DNA of 64,000 nt from Shouchella tritolerans (GTDB lineage: Bacteria > Bacillota > Bacilli > Bacillales > Bacillaceae_D), in contig NZ_JAODPB010000002.1 of assembly GCF_025770735.1 (NCBI RefSeq), positions 558,001-622,000 on the forward strand. Direction: 5' to 3'. The notes under the pieces are model-generated. The model was not told the DNA's origin. It made no database searches and saw only the letters and a list, made by a program, of their open reading frames with translations. The translations under genes were made by a program, and so were the position numbers. Shown here in pieces: positions 8,942-17,826 of the stretch (position 1 is the first letter of the stretch; every line of letters starts with the position of its first letter).

Positions 8942-9799
8942 ATGAGCTTACAAGTTGGAGAAATTGCCTATACCAACACATTGCCGTTTTTCTTTGAGCT
9001 AGACCGCAGCTCATTAGAGGAACATGGCATATGCATAACACAAAATGTGCCGGCGAACATCAACCATATGCTTGCCTCTGGCGAACTTCAAGCTGCCGCC
9101 ATATCGTCTTTTTCCTATGGCGAAAATGAAAATGACTATGTGGTGTTGCCGGATCTTTGTGTTGCTTCGGCTGGCATGGTTCACTCTCTGCTCTTGTTTT
9201 CAAAAGTGCCGATTAATAAGCTTGAGGGCGAGTCGGTGGCTTTGACAACAAGCTCAGAAACAACGGTTCATTTGCTGAAAATCGTGTTAAAGCGTTTTTA
9301 TCAAGTAACACCTTGCTATAAACAAGAAAAACCTGATTTAGGAAAAATGCTCAAATCCCATACGGCAGCACTTTTAATAGGAGATGACGCCATTCGAGAG
9401 CGCCACGCTGATGTCCCTTATGTGTATGACCTTGGCCAGCTGTGGTATGAATGGACGGGCTTACCGATGACGTACGCGTTATTTGCAGTTAGAAAAGATG
9501 CGCTTGAAAACAAAGCGGAAGAAATCAACGTGCTACACCAGTCCTTAAGAAAAAGTTATTTGCGAACCGCAGCGGATGGGTATAGGCGGATAAACCGTTA
9601 TTTAGAGCGCAAAGGAATGGCAAGCCTTTCTTTTTGGGATATGTATTTTGAGGCACTGCTTCATCAGCCTACAAGCAAAACCGAGCAAGGTTTGCTATAT
9701 TACTTTCAGCTTTGTTATGAAGAAGGCTTTCTTGAACGGGAAGTGCCTACATTGAGGAAGTGGAGGCCGACCACGTCTGTTTTAAAATATAAGCAGTAA
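8942..9799 (+). CDS. mqnA: Chorismate dehydratase MqnA (futalosine pathway)
   Basis: A 285-residue periplasmic-binding-protein-like enzyme that dehydrates chorismate to 3-[(1-carboxyvinyl)oxy]benzoate, the first committed step of the futalosine menaquinone route. Family features are G-E-I-x-Y-x-N-T-L-P at the N-terminus, an AAISSFSYG segment, LLIGDDAI and LGQLWYEWTGLPMTYALFAVR. No signal peptide. It follows mqnP by 11 bases with RBS AAGGAGG (8930-8937). Its substrate comes from the aroC gene 3 kb downstream. Confidence 0.9.
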   Translation: MSLQVGEIAYTNTLPFFFELDRSSLEEHGICITQNVPANINHMLASGELQAAAISSFSYGENENDYVVLPDLCVASAGMVHSLLLFSKVPINKLEGESVALTTSSETTVHLLKIVLKRFYQVTPCYKQEKPDLGKMLKSHTAALLIGDDAIRERHADVPYVYDLGQLWYEWTGLPMTYALFAVRKDALENKAEEINVLHQSLRKSYLRTAADGYRRINRYLERKGMASLSFWDMYFEALLHQPTSKTEQGLLYYFQLCYEEGFLEREVPTLRKWRPTTSVLKYKQ

Positions 9800-9824
9800 C
9801 AGTTTCTGCACGAGGGTGGCGTTG

Positions 9825-10796
9825 ATGAAGTTAGCAGATATTTATAAAGCATTTCAAGGAGATATAGAATTTATTGAAGCGGAATTGGAACGAACCCTTT
9901 CGGCTAAACACCCTGTTTTAAAAGAAGCATCAACGGGGTTGTTAAAAGCCGGCGGGAAACGAATCCGTCCTGTGCTTGTGCTTTTGGCCGGGAAGTTTGG
10001 CGATTATCAATTAGACAGGTTAAAGCACATTGCCGTTACTCTTGAACTCATTCATATGGGTTCCCTTGTCCATGATGATGTCATTGATAATGCGCCGCTA
10101 AGGCGTGGACGGGAAACAGTGATGTCTCGTTGGGATAACCGTGTAGCGATGTATACAGGCGATTACATTTTCGGGCACGCGATTGAAACGACAAAAGCCT
10201 TTAGCGATAAACGAGTCCACACGATTATTTCCGACGTCATGAACCAAATATGCCGAGGCGAAATCGAGCAAATCCGGGACCAATACAATTGGGATCAAGG
10301 GTTACGCATTTACTTGAGGAGGATTAAACGCAAAACGGCTTTGTTAATTGCCGTTAGCTGCCAGCTGGGCGCCATCGTTTCTGGCGCGACGACTGAACTC
10401 CAAAAAAATCTTTACTACTTTGCTTACTTTCTCGGGATGTCTTATCAAATTATGGACGACATACTCGATTTTGTAGGTACCAATGAACAGCTAGGCAAGC
10501 CAGCTGGCGGCGATTTGCGCCAAGGCAATGTCACGTTGCCTGCGCTGTATGCAATTGAGCACACGCCTGGGTTTAAACAACGGCTAGAGAAGTCGTTAAC
10601 GAAAGAGTCGTCTTTAGAAATGGACATGGAGCCGCTATTAAATGAAGTCCGCACATCAGGCGGGATTGAATATGCACAGGCAATGAGTGACCGCTATTTA
10701 CACAAGGCGAATACGCTTTTAATGGAATTTCCCGACATTGATGCCAAAAGGCATTTAATTGAAGTCGCCAGTTACATAGGACGGAGAAAATATTAA
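9825..10796 (+). CDS. hepT: Heptaprenyl diphosphate synthase component II
   Basis: A 323-residue catalytic trans-prenyltransferase extending farnesyl diphosphate with isopentenyl units to C35, in complex with HepS. The first Asp-rich motif is HDDVIDNAPLRRG and the second is QIMDDILDFVG; GGKRIRP and KRKTALLIAV are also present. The ATG at 9825 is preferred over in-frame GTG 9816 and TTG 9822 because CGAGGGTGG (9811-9819) lies at suitable distance. A terminator follows immediately. Confidence 0.96.
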   Translation: MKLADIYKAFQGDIEFIEAELERTLSAKHPVLKEASTGLLKAGGKRIRPVLVLLAGKFGDYQLDRLKHIAVTLELIHMGSLVHDDVIDNAPLRRGRETVMSRWDNRVAMYTGDYIFGHAIETTKAFSDKRVHTIISDVMNQICRGEIEQIRDQYNWDQGLRIYLRRIKRKTALLIAVSCQLGAIVSGATTELQKNLYYFAYFLGMSYQIMDDILDFVGTNEQLGKPAGGDLRQGNVTLPALYAIEHTPGFKQRLEKSLTKESSLEMDMEPLLNEVRTSGGIEYAQAMSDRYLHKANTLLMEFPDIDAKRHLIEVASYIGRRKY

Positions 10797-10820
10797 GCCA
10801 GCGACGAGCTGGCTTTTTTG
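10796..10820 (+). terminator. Terminator of the hepS-hepT operon
   Basis: AGCCAGC, loop GACGA, GCTGGCT, then a T-run. The stem begins at the hepT stop codon. Confidence 0.9.
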
Positions 10821-10855
10821 TTCGTAAAAAAGCCCATCTATTCTAAGAAATCTTA

Positions 10856-10884
10856 TTGTTAGCGTTTTCCTAATTTGCTATACT
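10856..10884 (+). promoter_or_regulatory. Sigma-A-type promoter of ndk
   Basis: TTGTTA (10856-10861), 17-base spacer, TATACT (10879-10884), about 40 bases before the ndk start. Confidence 0.75.
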
Positions 10885-10925
10885 GGAAACGTTCGGTGTA
10901 AACATTCATAAAGCGAGGTTAGACA

Positions 10926-11369
10926 ATGGAACGTACATACGTAATGGTTAAGCCAGATGGAGTACAACGTAATTTGATTGGAAACATTGTATCGCGGTTT
11001 GAACAAAAAGGGTACACGCTTGCTGCAGCTAAGCTGGTCACTTTAAGCAAAGAAACGGCAGAAACGCATTATAGCGAACATCGGGAACGGCCGTTTTTTG
11101 GCGAGCTTGTTAGCTTTATTACTTCCGGACCTGTGTTTGCGATGGTTTGGGAAGGAGAAGGGGTCATTAAAGCGGCCAGACAACTCATTGGCGCTACCAA
11201 TCCTAGCGAGGCTGCTCCAGGGACGATACGCGGCGACTTAGCAGTCAACGTTGGCATGAATGTCGTACACGGATCTGATTCCCAAGAATCTGCGGAGCGT
11301 GAAATCGCTATTTTCTTTAAAGAAGAAGAGCTAAACGATTATCAAAAAGACAGCAATAAATGGGTTTAA
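10926..11369 (+). CDS. ndk: Nucleoside diphosphate kinase
   Basis: A 147-residue enzyme exchanging gamma-phosphate between nucleoside tri- and diphosphates. The N-terminus [17 protein letters not shown], the [15 protein letters not shown] stretch, and the active-site segment [17 protein letters not shown] with the phospho-histidine are intact. The gene has its own promoter and terminator and lies between hepT and cheR as in B. subtilis. Confidence 0.98.
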   Translation: MERTYVMVKPDGVQRNLIGNIVSRFEQKGYTLAAAKLVTLSKETAETHYSEHRERPFFGELVSFITSGPVFAMVWEGEGVIKAARQLIGATNPSEAAPGTIRGDLAVNVGMNVVHGSDSQESAEREIAIFFKEEELNDYQKDSNKWV

Positions 11370-11372
11370 AAC

Positions 11373-11406
11373 AAAGCCAGTTGGGTTCTCCTCAACTGGC
11401 TTTTTT
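11373..11406 (+). terminator. Terminator of ndk
   Basis: AAAGCCAGTTG pairs with CAACTGGCTTT around a short loop and is followed by TTT. Confidence 0.9.
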
Positions 11407-11551
11407 ATGTAAAACGAGACCGTTTTAAAAAGAAGACTGCTTGACTGTGTCGAGTCACCATTAAACATGGTACACTCTTTTTAAGAGTTTAGCATTAACA
11501 TGGAAAGGAAGAACGTTATTTGGCAGACGTTTCTGCCAGAAAAACGGCAAC

Positions 11552-12340
11552 ATGATGAGAATGGATGAAGATTATGAACAATTCGTTTCTACTTTTTACA
11601 AACTGAGTGGCATTCATTTGCAAGCTTATAAAGAGACACAGATGAAACGGAGGCTTACGGCACTTCGCGATAAACGGCATTTCTCAAATTTTTCTAGCTA
11701 TGCGAACGCGATGGCAAATGATCCTTTGCTTCTTACAGAATGTGTGGATCGTGTCACGATCAATGTCTCTTCGTTTTTCCGCAATCGCACCCGTTGGGAG
11801 ACATTACGTACAGAGATTTTGCCGCGACTAGCGTCGAAAAAAAGCGGCTTGAACATCTGGAGCACCGCCTGTTCGACTGGCGAAGAACCGTATTCATTGG
11901 CGATGCTCATCAGAGAAGCAAACATTCCTTTACAAAATAAAACGATTCTTGCGACCGATATCGACTCGGCCATACTCGAAAAAGCACGCTTAGGCCTATT
12001 CCGCCAGGATGCGTTTAAAGAAATGAATAGCCAGTTCCAACATGCCTATTTTCGTAAGCAAGGGGACGATTTTGCGATCATAGAAGATGTGAAAAAGCTT
12101 GTGAATTTTAAGCGTCTTAACTTGCTTGCTGACGAGTACCCAACACGCTGCGATTTGATTATTTGCCGCAATGTGCTTATTTACTTTACAGAGGAGACAA
12201 AGCGAACGATTTTCAAAAAATTTAGTGAGTCTTTGGTTCGTGGCGGTGTCCTGTTTGTCGGCAGTACGGAACAAATTTTTGATCCCCAACAATATGGTTT
12301 ACAAGCAATAAAACCGTTTTTTTACGAAAAAGTAACATGA
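11552..12340 (+). CDS. cheR: Chemotaxis protein methyltransferase CheR
   Basis: A 262-residue SAM-dependent enzyme that methylates glutamates on chemoreceptors. The N-terminal helical domain carries MKRRLTALRDKR; the catalytic domain shows VTINVSSFFRN, IWSTACSTGEEPYSLAM, LATDIDSAIL, CDLIICRNVLIYF and GGVLFVGSTEQI. Starts at ATG 11552, 11555 or 11561 are all possible; none has a strong RBS. An 11-codon ORF with a good RBS (TTG 11520) ends at 11555 and overlaps the 11552 start, which favours that start through translational coupling. Confidence 0.93.
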   Translation: MMRMDEDYEQFVSTFYKLSGIHLQAYKETQMKRRLTALRDKRHFSNFSSYANAMANDPLLLTECVDRVTINVSSFFRNRTRWETLRTEILPRLASKKSGLNIWSTACSTGEEPYSLAMLIREANIPLQNKTILATDIDSAILEKARLGLFRQDAFKEMNSQFQHAYFRKQGDDFAIIEDVKKLVNFKRLNLLADEYPTRCDLIICRNVLIYFTEETKRTIFKKFSESLVRGGVLFVGSTEQIFDPQQYGLQAIKPFFYEKVT

Positions 12341-12345
12341 ATGTA

Positions 12346-12374
12346 CAGACAATTGCTCCAATACATGCTATAAT
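12346..12374 (+). promoter_or_regulatory. Extended -10 promoter of aroC
   Basis: CAGACA (12346-12351), 17-base spacer ending in TGC, and a consensus TATAAT (12369-12374). The TG one base before the -10 gives an extended -10 element. Confidence 0.7.
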
Positions 12375-12428
12375 TTAACGCATAAAAGCGATAAAGTATT
12401 GCCGGTAAGATAGGAAAGGGTGTTAACA

Positions 12429-13601
12429 TTGAGATTTTTAACAGCAGGAGAATCGCATGGACCACAACTAACTGCGATTATTGAAGGCGTGCCAGCGCAA
12501 TTGCCACTTTTGGCAGAAGATATAGACCGTGAATTGGCAAGACGCCAAGGTGGTTACGGCCGTGGTCGCCGTATGCAAATTGAAAAAGACCGCGTTCAAA
12601 TAGTAAGCGGCGTGCGCCATGGCATGACGACTGGTGCCCCTATCACATTTGTTGTCGAAAATAAAGACTGGAAAAATTGGACAAAAATAATGGGCGCTGA
12701 ACCAATAAGTGAGGAAGAAGCGGAAAAAATGAGACGGAAGTTAACGCGCCCCCGTCCAGGTCACGCTGATTTAAATGGTGCAATCAAGTACGGGCACCGC
12801 GATATGCGCAATGTCCTAGAGCGTTCATCGGCACGGGAAACGACTGTCCGCGTTGCCTGTGGAGCATTGGCAAAAGTCATTCTTAAAGCTTGTGGCATTG
12901 AAGTTGCCGGACATGTTCGCGAAATTGGCGGCATTCAGGCTGAAGAAGCAAACTATGCCACGATTGAAGAATTGCAAAAGCGCGCAGAAGAGTCGCCTGT
13001 ACGCTGTTTAGACGAGGATGCAAGCAAAAAGATGATGGCAGCCATTGACAAGGCAAAACAAGATGGCGATTCGATTGGCGGCGTTGTTGAAGTCGTTGTT
13101 GCTGGCGTGCCTATTGGCCTCGGTAGCCATGTCCATTATGACCGCAAATTGGATGGCAAAATTGCTGGCGCGGTGATGAGCATTAACGCGTTTAAAGGTG
13201 TAGAGATTGGCATTGGCTTTGAGGCAGCACGGCTTCCAGGGAGCCAAGTTCATGATGAGATTACTTGGAGCGAAGAGGAAGGCTATAAGCGGAAGACGAA
13301 CCGCCTTGGCGGTTTTGAAGGCGGGATGACCAACGGGATGCCCATTGTCGTAAAAGGGGTGATGAAGCCGATCCCAACGTTGTATAAGCCGTTGCAAAGC
13401 GTAGATATTGATTCGAAAGAACCATTTGCCGCAGGTGTTGAACGTTCCGATAGCTGTGCCGTCCCCGCTGCATCGGTTGTCTGTGAAAATGTGGTCGCGT
13501 GGGAAGTTGCCAATGCCTTGCTTGATACATTTGGTTCTGACCAGCTTCCTCTAATCCAGGCTGCTGTAGAACGTCATCATGCCGCTTCAAAGGAGTTTTA
13601 A
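12429..13601 (+). CDS. aroC: Chorismate synthase
   Basis: A 390-residue enzyme eliminating phosphate from 5-enolpyruvylshikimate-3-phosphate to give chorismate, using reduced FMN. Family signatures: [11 protein letters not shown] at the start, [46 protein letters not shown] and [16 protein letters not shown]. The start is TTG 12429 (M-R-F-L-T-A-G), 8 nt from AGGAAAGGG; a GTG at 12420 is also in frame but overlaps the RBS. First gene of the aromatic supraoperon; called aroF in older B. subtilis maps. Confidence 0.97.
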   Translation: MRFLTAGESHGPQLTAIIEGVPAQLPLLAEDIDRELARRQGGYGRGRRMQIEKDRVQIVSGVRHGMTTGAPITFVVENKDWKNWTKIMGAEPISEEEAEKMRRKLTRPRPGHADLNGAIKYGHRDMRNVLERSSARETTVRVACGALAKVILKACGIEVAGHVREIGGIQAEEANYATIEELQKRAEESPVRCLDEDASKKMMAAIDKAKQDGDSIGGVVEVVVAGVPIGLGSHVHYDRKLDGKIAGAVMSINAFKGVEIGIGFEAARLPGSQVHDEITWSEEEGYKRKTNRLGGFEGGMTNGMPIVVKGVMKPIPTLYKPLQSVDIDSKEPFAAGVERSDSCAVPAASVVCENVVAWEVANALLDTFGSDQLPLIQAAVERHHAASKEF

Positions 13602-13604
13602 GCG

Positions 13605-14681
13605 ATGTTTGTGGACATTCACACCTCTTCAAAGCAATACAAGGCTGAAGTGGGGCCAGGGATTTTGCGGGAGGCAGGCAAAACGATTGAAACGCTTGCC
13701 CCGGCCTCTTCCTATTTGATCGTTTCAGATGAAAATGTCGCAAACCGTTATCTCGATGTGTTGGTTTCTTCTTTTACAAAGGTTCCTCATACGTTTGTCG
13801 TGAAAGCGGGGGAGCAATCAAAGTCTTTTCATGTTTATGAGCAGCTTGCCGCTTTTTGTTTGGAAAAACAGCTTGACCGCCAGTCCGTTATCATCGCCTT
13901 CGGAGGCGGCGTTGTCGGCGATTTGGCTGGATTTGTAGCGGGCACCTATATGCGTGGCATTCGCTTTATCCAAGTTCCGACCACTTTGCTTGCCCACGAT
14001 TCAAGCGTTGGCGGGAAAGTAGCAGTCAATTTGCCCGCCGCTAAAAATATGATTGGCGTTTTCCATCAGCCCGAAGCTGTCCTGTTTGATACAGAATTGT
14101 TAGCAACTTTGCCGGATGACGAATGGCGTTCTGGTTTTGCAGAAATTGTTAAACTCGGTTTTATTGCCGATGCGCCTTTTTTAGCTTGGCTGCGTGAAAC
14201 AGTGCTTTCACTAACAAGTGTAAAAGCAGATCATTTGCAAAAAATGGTGGCCAAGGCGATTGCCATCAAAGCCGATATCGTTGGCAAAGATGAAAAAGAG
14301 CATGGCATCCGCGCTCATTTGAATTTTGGGCATACGCTCGCTCATGCGATTGAAGCAGAGCTGGGGTATGGAAAAGTAACCCATGGCGAAGCGGTGGCAA
14401 TCGGCATGCGTTTTGCTTTTCGCCTCAGCCTCCGTTTTACGAAAGAGGATTTGCGGCTTGCCGATTATGAAAATTGGTTTTCCGCCCTTGGTTATGACCT
14501 TCGTTTGCCAGCAGGACTTTCAGCACAACGGCTGCTTGCACGTATGAAAAGCGACAAAAAAACGAATGCAGGAAAGATTGTCATGGTGTTGCTCGAACAG
14601 CTTGGAGCCGCCTATACGAAAACAGTCGATGAACATTTGCTTTTAGAGTTGTTAGAAGATGAACTGGGAGGAAGATCATGA
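13605..14681 (+). CDS. aroB: 3-Dehydroquinate synthase
   Basis: A 358-residue NAD- and metal-dependent enzyme that cyclises DAHP to 3-dehydroquinate. Visible features are the glycine-rich FGGGVVGDLAGFVAGTYMRGI, TTLLAHDSSVGGKVAVN, and the metal-binding region HLNFGHTLAHAIE followed by THGEAVAIGM. Three bases after aroC, and it overlaps aroH by four bases (ATGA). Confidence 0.97.
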   Translation: MFVDIHTSSKQYKAEVGPGILREAGKTIETLAPASSYLIVSDENVANRYLDVLVSSFTKVPHTFVVKAGEQSKSFHVYEQLAAFCLEKQLDRQSVIIAFGGGVVGDLAGFVAGTYMRGIRFIQVPTTLLAHDSSVGGKVAVNLPAAKNMIGVFHQPEAVLFDTELLATLPDDEWRSGFAEIVKLGFIADAPFLAWLRETVLSLTSVKADHLQKMVAKAIAIKADIVGKDEKEHGIRAHLNFGHTLAHAIEAELGYGKVTHGEAVAIGMRFAFRLSLRFTKEDLRLADYENWFSALGYDLRLPAGLSAQRLLARMKSDKKTNAGKIVMVLLEQLGAAYTKTVDEHLLLELLEDELGGRS

Positions 14682-15043
14682 TTCGTGGCGTCCGAGGTGC
14701 AACAACAGTAACAAAAAATGAGGCACAAGCAATTGAACAGGCCACAGAAGCACTCGTACGGGAAATGGTCAGTCAAAATGCGTTGCAGCCAGAGCAAATC
14801 GCCCAAGTGATTGTGACCGCTACAAACGATATTGATGCTACATTTCCGGCGAAGGCGGTTCGGAATTTACAAGGATGGCAATATGTTCCTGTGATGTGCG
14901 CTCAAGAAATTCCGGTAAAAGGAAGTTTGCCCCTTTGTATCCGTGTAATGATGACAGTAAACACATCTTTAAAGCAAGAGGAGATTAAGCATGTTTTTTT
15001 AGAAGGGGCGAGTGTGTTGCGTCCTGATTTGTTAAAAAAATAG
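14678..15043 (+). CDS. aroH: Chorismate mutase, AroH type
   Basis: A 121-residue monofunctional trimeric chorismate mutase converting chorismate to prephenate for Tyr and Phe. Active-site landmarks of B. subtilis AroH are present: R-G-V-R-G-A-T at the N-terminus, FPAKAVRNLQGWQYVPVMC, the catalytic glutamate in AQEI, and CIRVMM with the catalytic arginine. The start overlaps the aroB stop (ATGA). The trp promoter lies 13 bases after its stop. Confidence 0.96.
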   Translation: MIRGVRGATTVTKNEAQAIEQATEALVREMVSQNALQPEQIAQVIVTATNDIDATFPAKAVRNLQGWQYVPVMCAQEIPVKGSLPLCIRVMMTVNTSLKQEEIKHVFLEGASVLRPDLLKK

Positions 15044-15055
15044 GCGCTTAGGGCG

Positions 15056-15085
15056 TTGACGGGAAACGGGGATTTGCGTTACACT
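15056..15085 (+). promoter_or_regulatory. Internal trp operon promoter
   Basis: TTGACG (15056-15061), 18-base spacer, TACACT (15080-15085). It lies between aroH and the TRAP-binding array, which places the array within the transcript leader. Confidence 0.75.
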
Positions 15086-15101
15086 ACTGGGCAAGAGGAA
15101 A

Positions 15102-15307
15102 TAGCAAGAATAGTTGAGTTTGAGCATGATAAGAGACTAGTTGAGAATGAGTTGAGCGGAGCGGAGAAGAGAAAAGTAAGTATAGAATTGTAAGTATTGT
15201 TGCTTAAAACATGCTTTTATATGTTTTTTGCATACCTTCACCATAGGCGAATCCCCTTTTTTCGCCACCTCCCGCTCTTCATTTTCACATCACAAGGAGT
15301 GAGTGAG
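15102..15307 (+). promoter_or_regulatory. trp leader with TRAP-binding triplet array
   Basis: Between 15111 and 15171 there are eleven GAG/UAG triplets spaced mostly by 2-3 bases (111, 116, 122, 133, 138, 143, 149, 154, 159, 164, 169), with one lost repeat (GAT at 128) and another UAG at 102. This is the footprint of an 11-subunit TRAP ring. Downstream are a weak AAAACAT/ATGTTTT hairpin with a T-run (15207-15229) and a GGCGAA/TTCGCC hairpin (15246-15266). CCGCTC near 15272 could pair with GAGCGG (15154-15159) inside the array. Attenuation and/or trpE translation control by MtrB is inferred. Confidence 0.88.
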
Positions 15308-16804
15308 ATGAAGAAAACCCCTTTTGCATCCTTTCAGCAAGCCTACAACCGTTACGGTACATGCTTTTATAGCGAAACGGTTTTTGCCGATGGCTTGACA
15401 CCTATTCAAATGTTTCAAGCATTGCAAGAAAAAGCGACCTATTTGCTCGAAAGCAATGACGTACAGTCGGAATGGTCCAACTACTCCTTTATTGGTTTGA
15501 ACCCAATTTATGAGTGTGTAGAAGAGAATGGTTCTTATAAAACCCTTCATTTGCAGACTGGTAAGGTGGTTGCTAGTGCGTTAACTTTCGAAGCGTGTTA
15601 TCAGAAAACAGTTTCCCACATCGATCCGCAACCGAGCGAAATGGAGATTCCTTTCCAAGGAGGAGCGGTTGGCTATGTCAGCTATGACGCGATCGAAGAA
15701 ATGGAGCCTGTCATCGAGCGGAGCGATCAACGCAGCTGCCCGTATTATCATTTCATTTTTTGTGAACAGTTGCTCAGTTTTAATGAGCAGACAAAGCAAT
15801 TGACGCTCATTCAATTAGTCAAAAGTGGCTTGCAACCGGCAAAACAAGCTTTCGCCGAAGCACAAGCGAAAATTCGAACGCTAATCGACAAATTGGAAAG
15901 CGCCAAAGCGCCTGCATTGCCACATATGGTCACGAAAAAGCAGCTGCCGATCGAAGTCCGCTCCAACTATTCGAAACAAGGCTTTATAAATGATGTAAAC
16001 CGGATTAAAGCTTATATTCAGGCAGGCGACATTTTCCAAGCCGTTTTGTCGCAACGGCTAGAAATGACCGTTTCTGTTAGTGGGCTCGATTTGTACCGCG
16101 TGTTGCGCTATGTGAATCCTTCACCTTATTTGTACTATATTAAAATTGGAAATAAGGAAATCATCGGAAGTTCGCCAGAAAAGCTTGTCCAAGTACGCGG
16201 TGACCATGTCGAAATACACCCGATTGCAGGCACGCGCAAGCGTGGGCAAACGGCGGCCGAAGATGAGGCGTTAGCCCGTGAGTTGCTAGCTGACGACAAA
16301 GAACGGGCTGAGCACCATATGCTTGTTGACTTGGCGCGCAATGATGTTGGCAAGGTCTCGGTTTATGGGAGCGTAGAAGTCCCATCCTTATTAGAAATCG
16401 GAAAATTTTCCCATGTGATGCATCTCGTCTCCAAAGTAACAGGCAAATTAAAGCCTGAGGCAACGCCTTATGACGCGTTAAAAGCAGCATTTCCTGCTGG
16501 GACTCTTTCTGGTGCACCGAAAATTCGTGCCATGCAAATTTTAAATGAGCTAGAACCTACCAGAAGGGGCATTTACGGAGGGGCAATCTGCTATATGGAT
16601 TTTAACGGCAATATTGATTCTTGCATTGCGATTCGTACGATTGTCCTAGAAGGCCATTGCGCTACCATCCAAGCAGGAGCAGGCATTGTTGCAGATTCAG
16701 ACCCCGAAAAAGAATATGAAGAAACATTGAACAAAGCGAAGGCACTTATTCATGCGATTGAACAGACAGAAGCGTTGTTTGCAAAGGCGGTGCGTTTGTC
16801 ATGA
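15308..16804 (+). CDS. trpE: Anthranilate synthase component I
   Basis: A 498-residue chorismate-utilising enzyme making anthranilate with ammonia supplied by a glutamine amidotransferase. Signatures: VKSGLQPAKQ, the GDIFQAVLSQR segment, SPYLYYI, IIGSSPEKLV, HPIAGTRKRG, FPAGTLSGAPKIRAM and the C-terminal QAGAGIVADSDPEKEYEE. The ATG at 15308 follows AAGGAGTGAG. No trpG lies in this operon, as in B. subtilis where the amidotransferase is shared with the folate operon. The stop overlaps trpD (ATGA). Confidence 0.97.
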   Translation: MKKTPFASFQQAYNRYGTCFYSETVFADGLTPIQMFQALQEKATYLLESNDVQSEWSNYSFIGLNPIYECVEENGSYKTLHLQTGKVVASALTFEACYQKTVSHIDPQPSEMEIPFQGGAVGYVSYDAIEEMEPVIERSDQRSCPYYHFIFCEQLLSFNEQTKQLTLIQLVKSGLQPAKQAFAEAQAKIRTLIDKLESAKAPALPHMVTKKQLPIEVRSNYSKQGFINDVNRIKAYIQAGDIFQAVLSQRLEMTVSVSGLDLYRVLRYVNPSPYLYYIKIGNKEIIGSSPEKLVQVRGDHVEIHPIAGTRKRGQTAAEDEALARELLADDKERAEHHMLVDLARNDVGKVSVYGSVEVPSLLEIGKFSHVMHLVSKVTGKLKPEATPYDALKAAFPAGTLSGAPKIRAMQILNELEPTRRGIYGGAICYMDFNGNIDSCIAIRTIVLEGHCATIQAGAGIVADSDPEKEYEETLNKAKALIHAIEQTEALFAKAVRLS

Positions 16805-17826
16805 TGAAGCAAGTGCTAAACAAATGTTTAATGGGCGAATCCTTGTCTGTAAAAGAGGCAGAGCAAGTGATGGAACAAATCATGTCAGGGCGTGCGACCG
16901 CCAGCCAAGTGGCGAGCCTCATTACGATGATGCGCGTTCGCGGCGAGACAGCAGAGGAAATTCTCGGCTTTGCTAAAGGGATGCGCGCTTATGCGCGCAG
17001 ATTCCCTGCTGTCATCGAAGGGGCGATTGATACATGCGGCACAGGAGGAGATGGACTCGGAACGTTTAACATCTCGACTGCATCAGCGCTTGTTTTGGCA
17101 TCGCTCGGTGTGCCTGTCGCCAAACACGGCAATCGCTCTGTCTCTTCCAAAAGCGGCAGTGCTGATGTGTTGGAGGAGCTCGGCATCAACATCCAAGCTT
17201 CCGTTGAAGAAGCTTGCCAAATGCTTGAAACAACGAACTTGTGCTTTTTATTTGCGCCGCTTTACCACCAGTCAATGCGTCATGTCGCCGGTCCACGGAA
17301 AGAAATTGGCTTCCGTACCATTTTTAATTTGCTAGGTCCGCTTACGAACCCAGCCGGTGCCCGTTACCAACTTCTCGGCGTTTACGATGAAGCGGCCGCT
17401 TTGAAAATGGGAGAAGCATTGTGCCAGCTTGGTAGCGAGCACAGCCTTTTAGTTACAGGCGCTGATGGCCTTGATGAATGTGCCATTCATGGCGACACAC
17501 ACGTAGTGGAAGTGAAAGATGGTAGGTGCGAAACGTATCGGTTCTCACCTGGCGACGTAGGCTTGCCAGTCGGAAATCTTGCTGATATCCAAGTAGATAC
17601 GCCTGCTGAAAGTGCTGCCTTAATCCACGCGATTTTTTCAGGTGCCGGGCCACAAGCGGCTAAAAACATTGTTGCCTTAAATGCAGGAGCAGCGTTGTAC
17701 GCCTGTGGGAATGCCAGTCACATTGCTGAAGGCGTTCACTATGCCAACAAAGCGATAGAGAGCAAACAGGCGTTTCGCTATTTGCAATCATTGCAACAAC
17801 AGGAAAGGGGAATCAAGCATGCTTGA
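16801..17826 (+). CDS. trpD: Anthranilate phosphoribosyltransferase
   Basis: A 341-residue enzyme joining anthranilate and PRPP. The glycine-rich DTCGTGGDGLGTFNISTASALV, KHGNRSVSSKSGSADVLE and the FNLLGPLTNPAGA segment are characteristic. The start overlaps trpE by four bases; the end overlaps trpC by eight bases, so the genes are translationally coupled. Confidence 0.97.
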   Translation: MMKQVLNKCLMGESLSVKEAEQVMEQIMSGRATASQVASLITMMRVRGETAEEILGFAKGMRAYARRFPAVIEGAIDTCGTGGDGLGTFNISTASALVLASLGVPVAKHGNRSVSSKSGSADVLEELGINIQASVEEACQMLETTNLCFLFAPLYHQSMRHVAGPRKEIGFRTIFNLLGPLTNPAGARYQLLGVYDEAAALKMGEALCQLGSEHSLLVTGADGLDECAIHGDTHVVEVKDGRCETYRFSPGDVGLPVGNLADIQVDTPAESAALIHAIFSGAGPQAAKNIVALNAGAALYACGNASHIAEGVHYANKAIESKQAFRYLQSLQQQERGIKHA

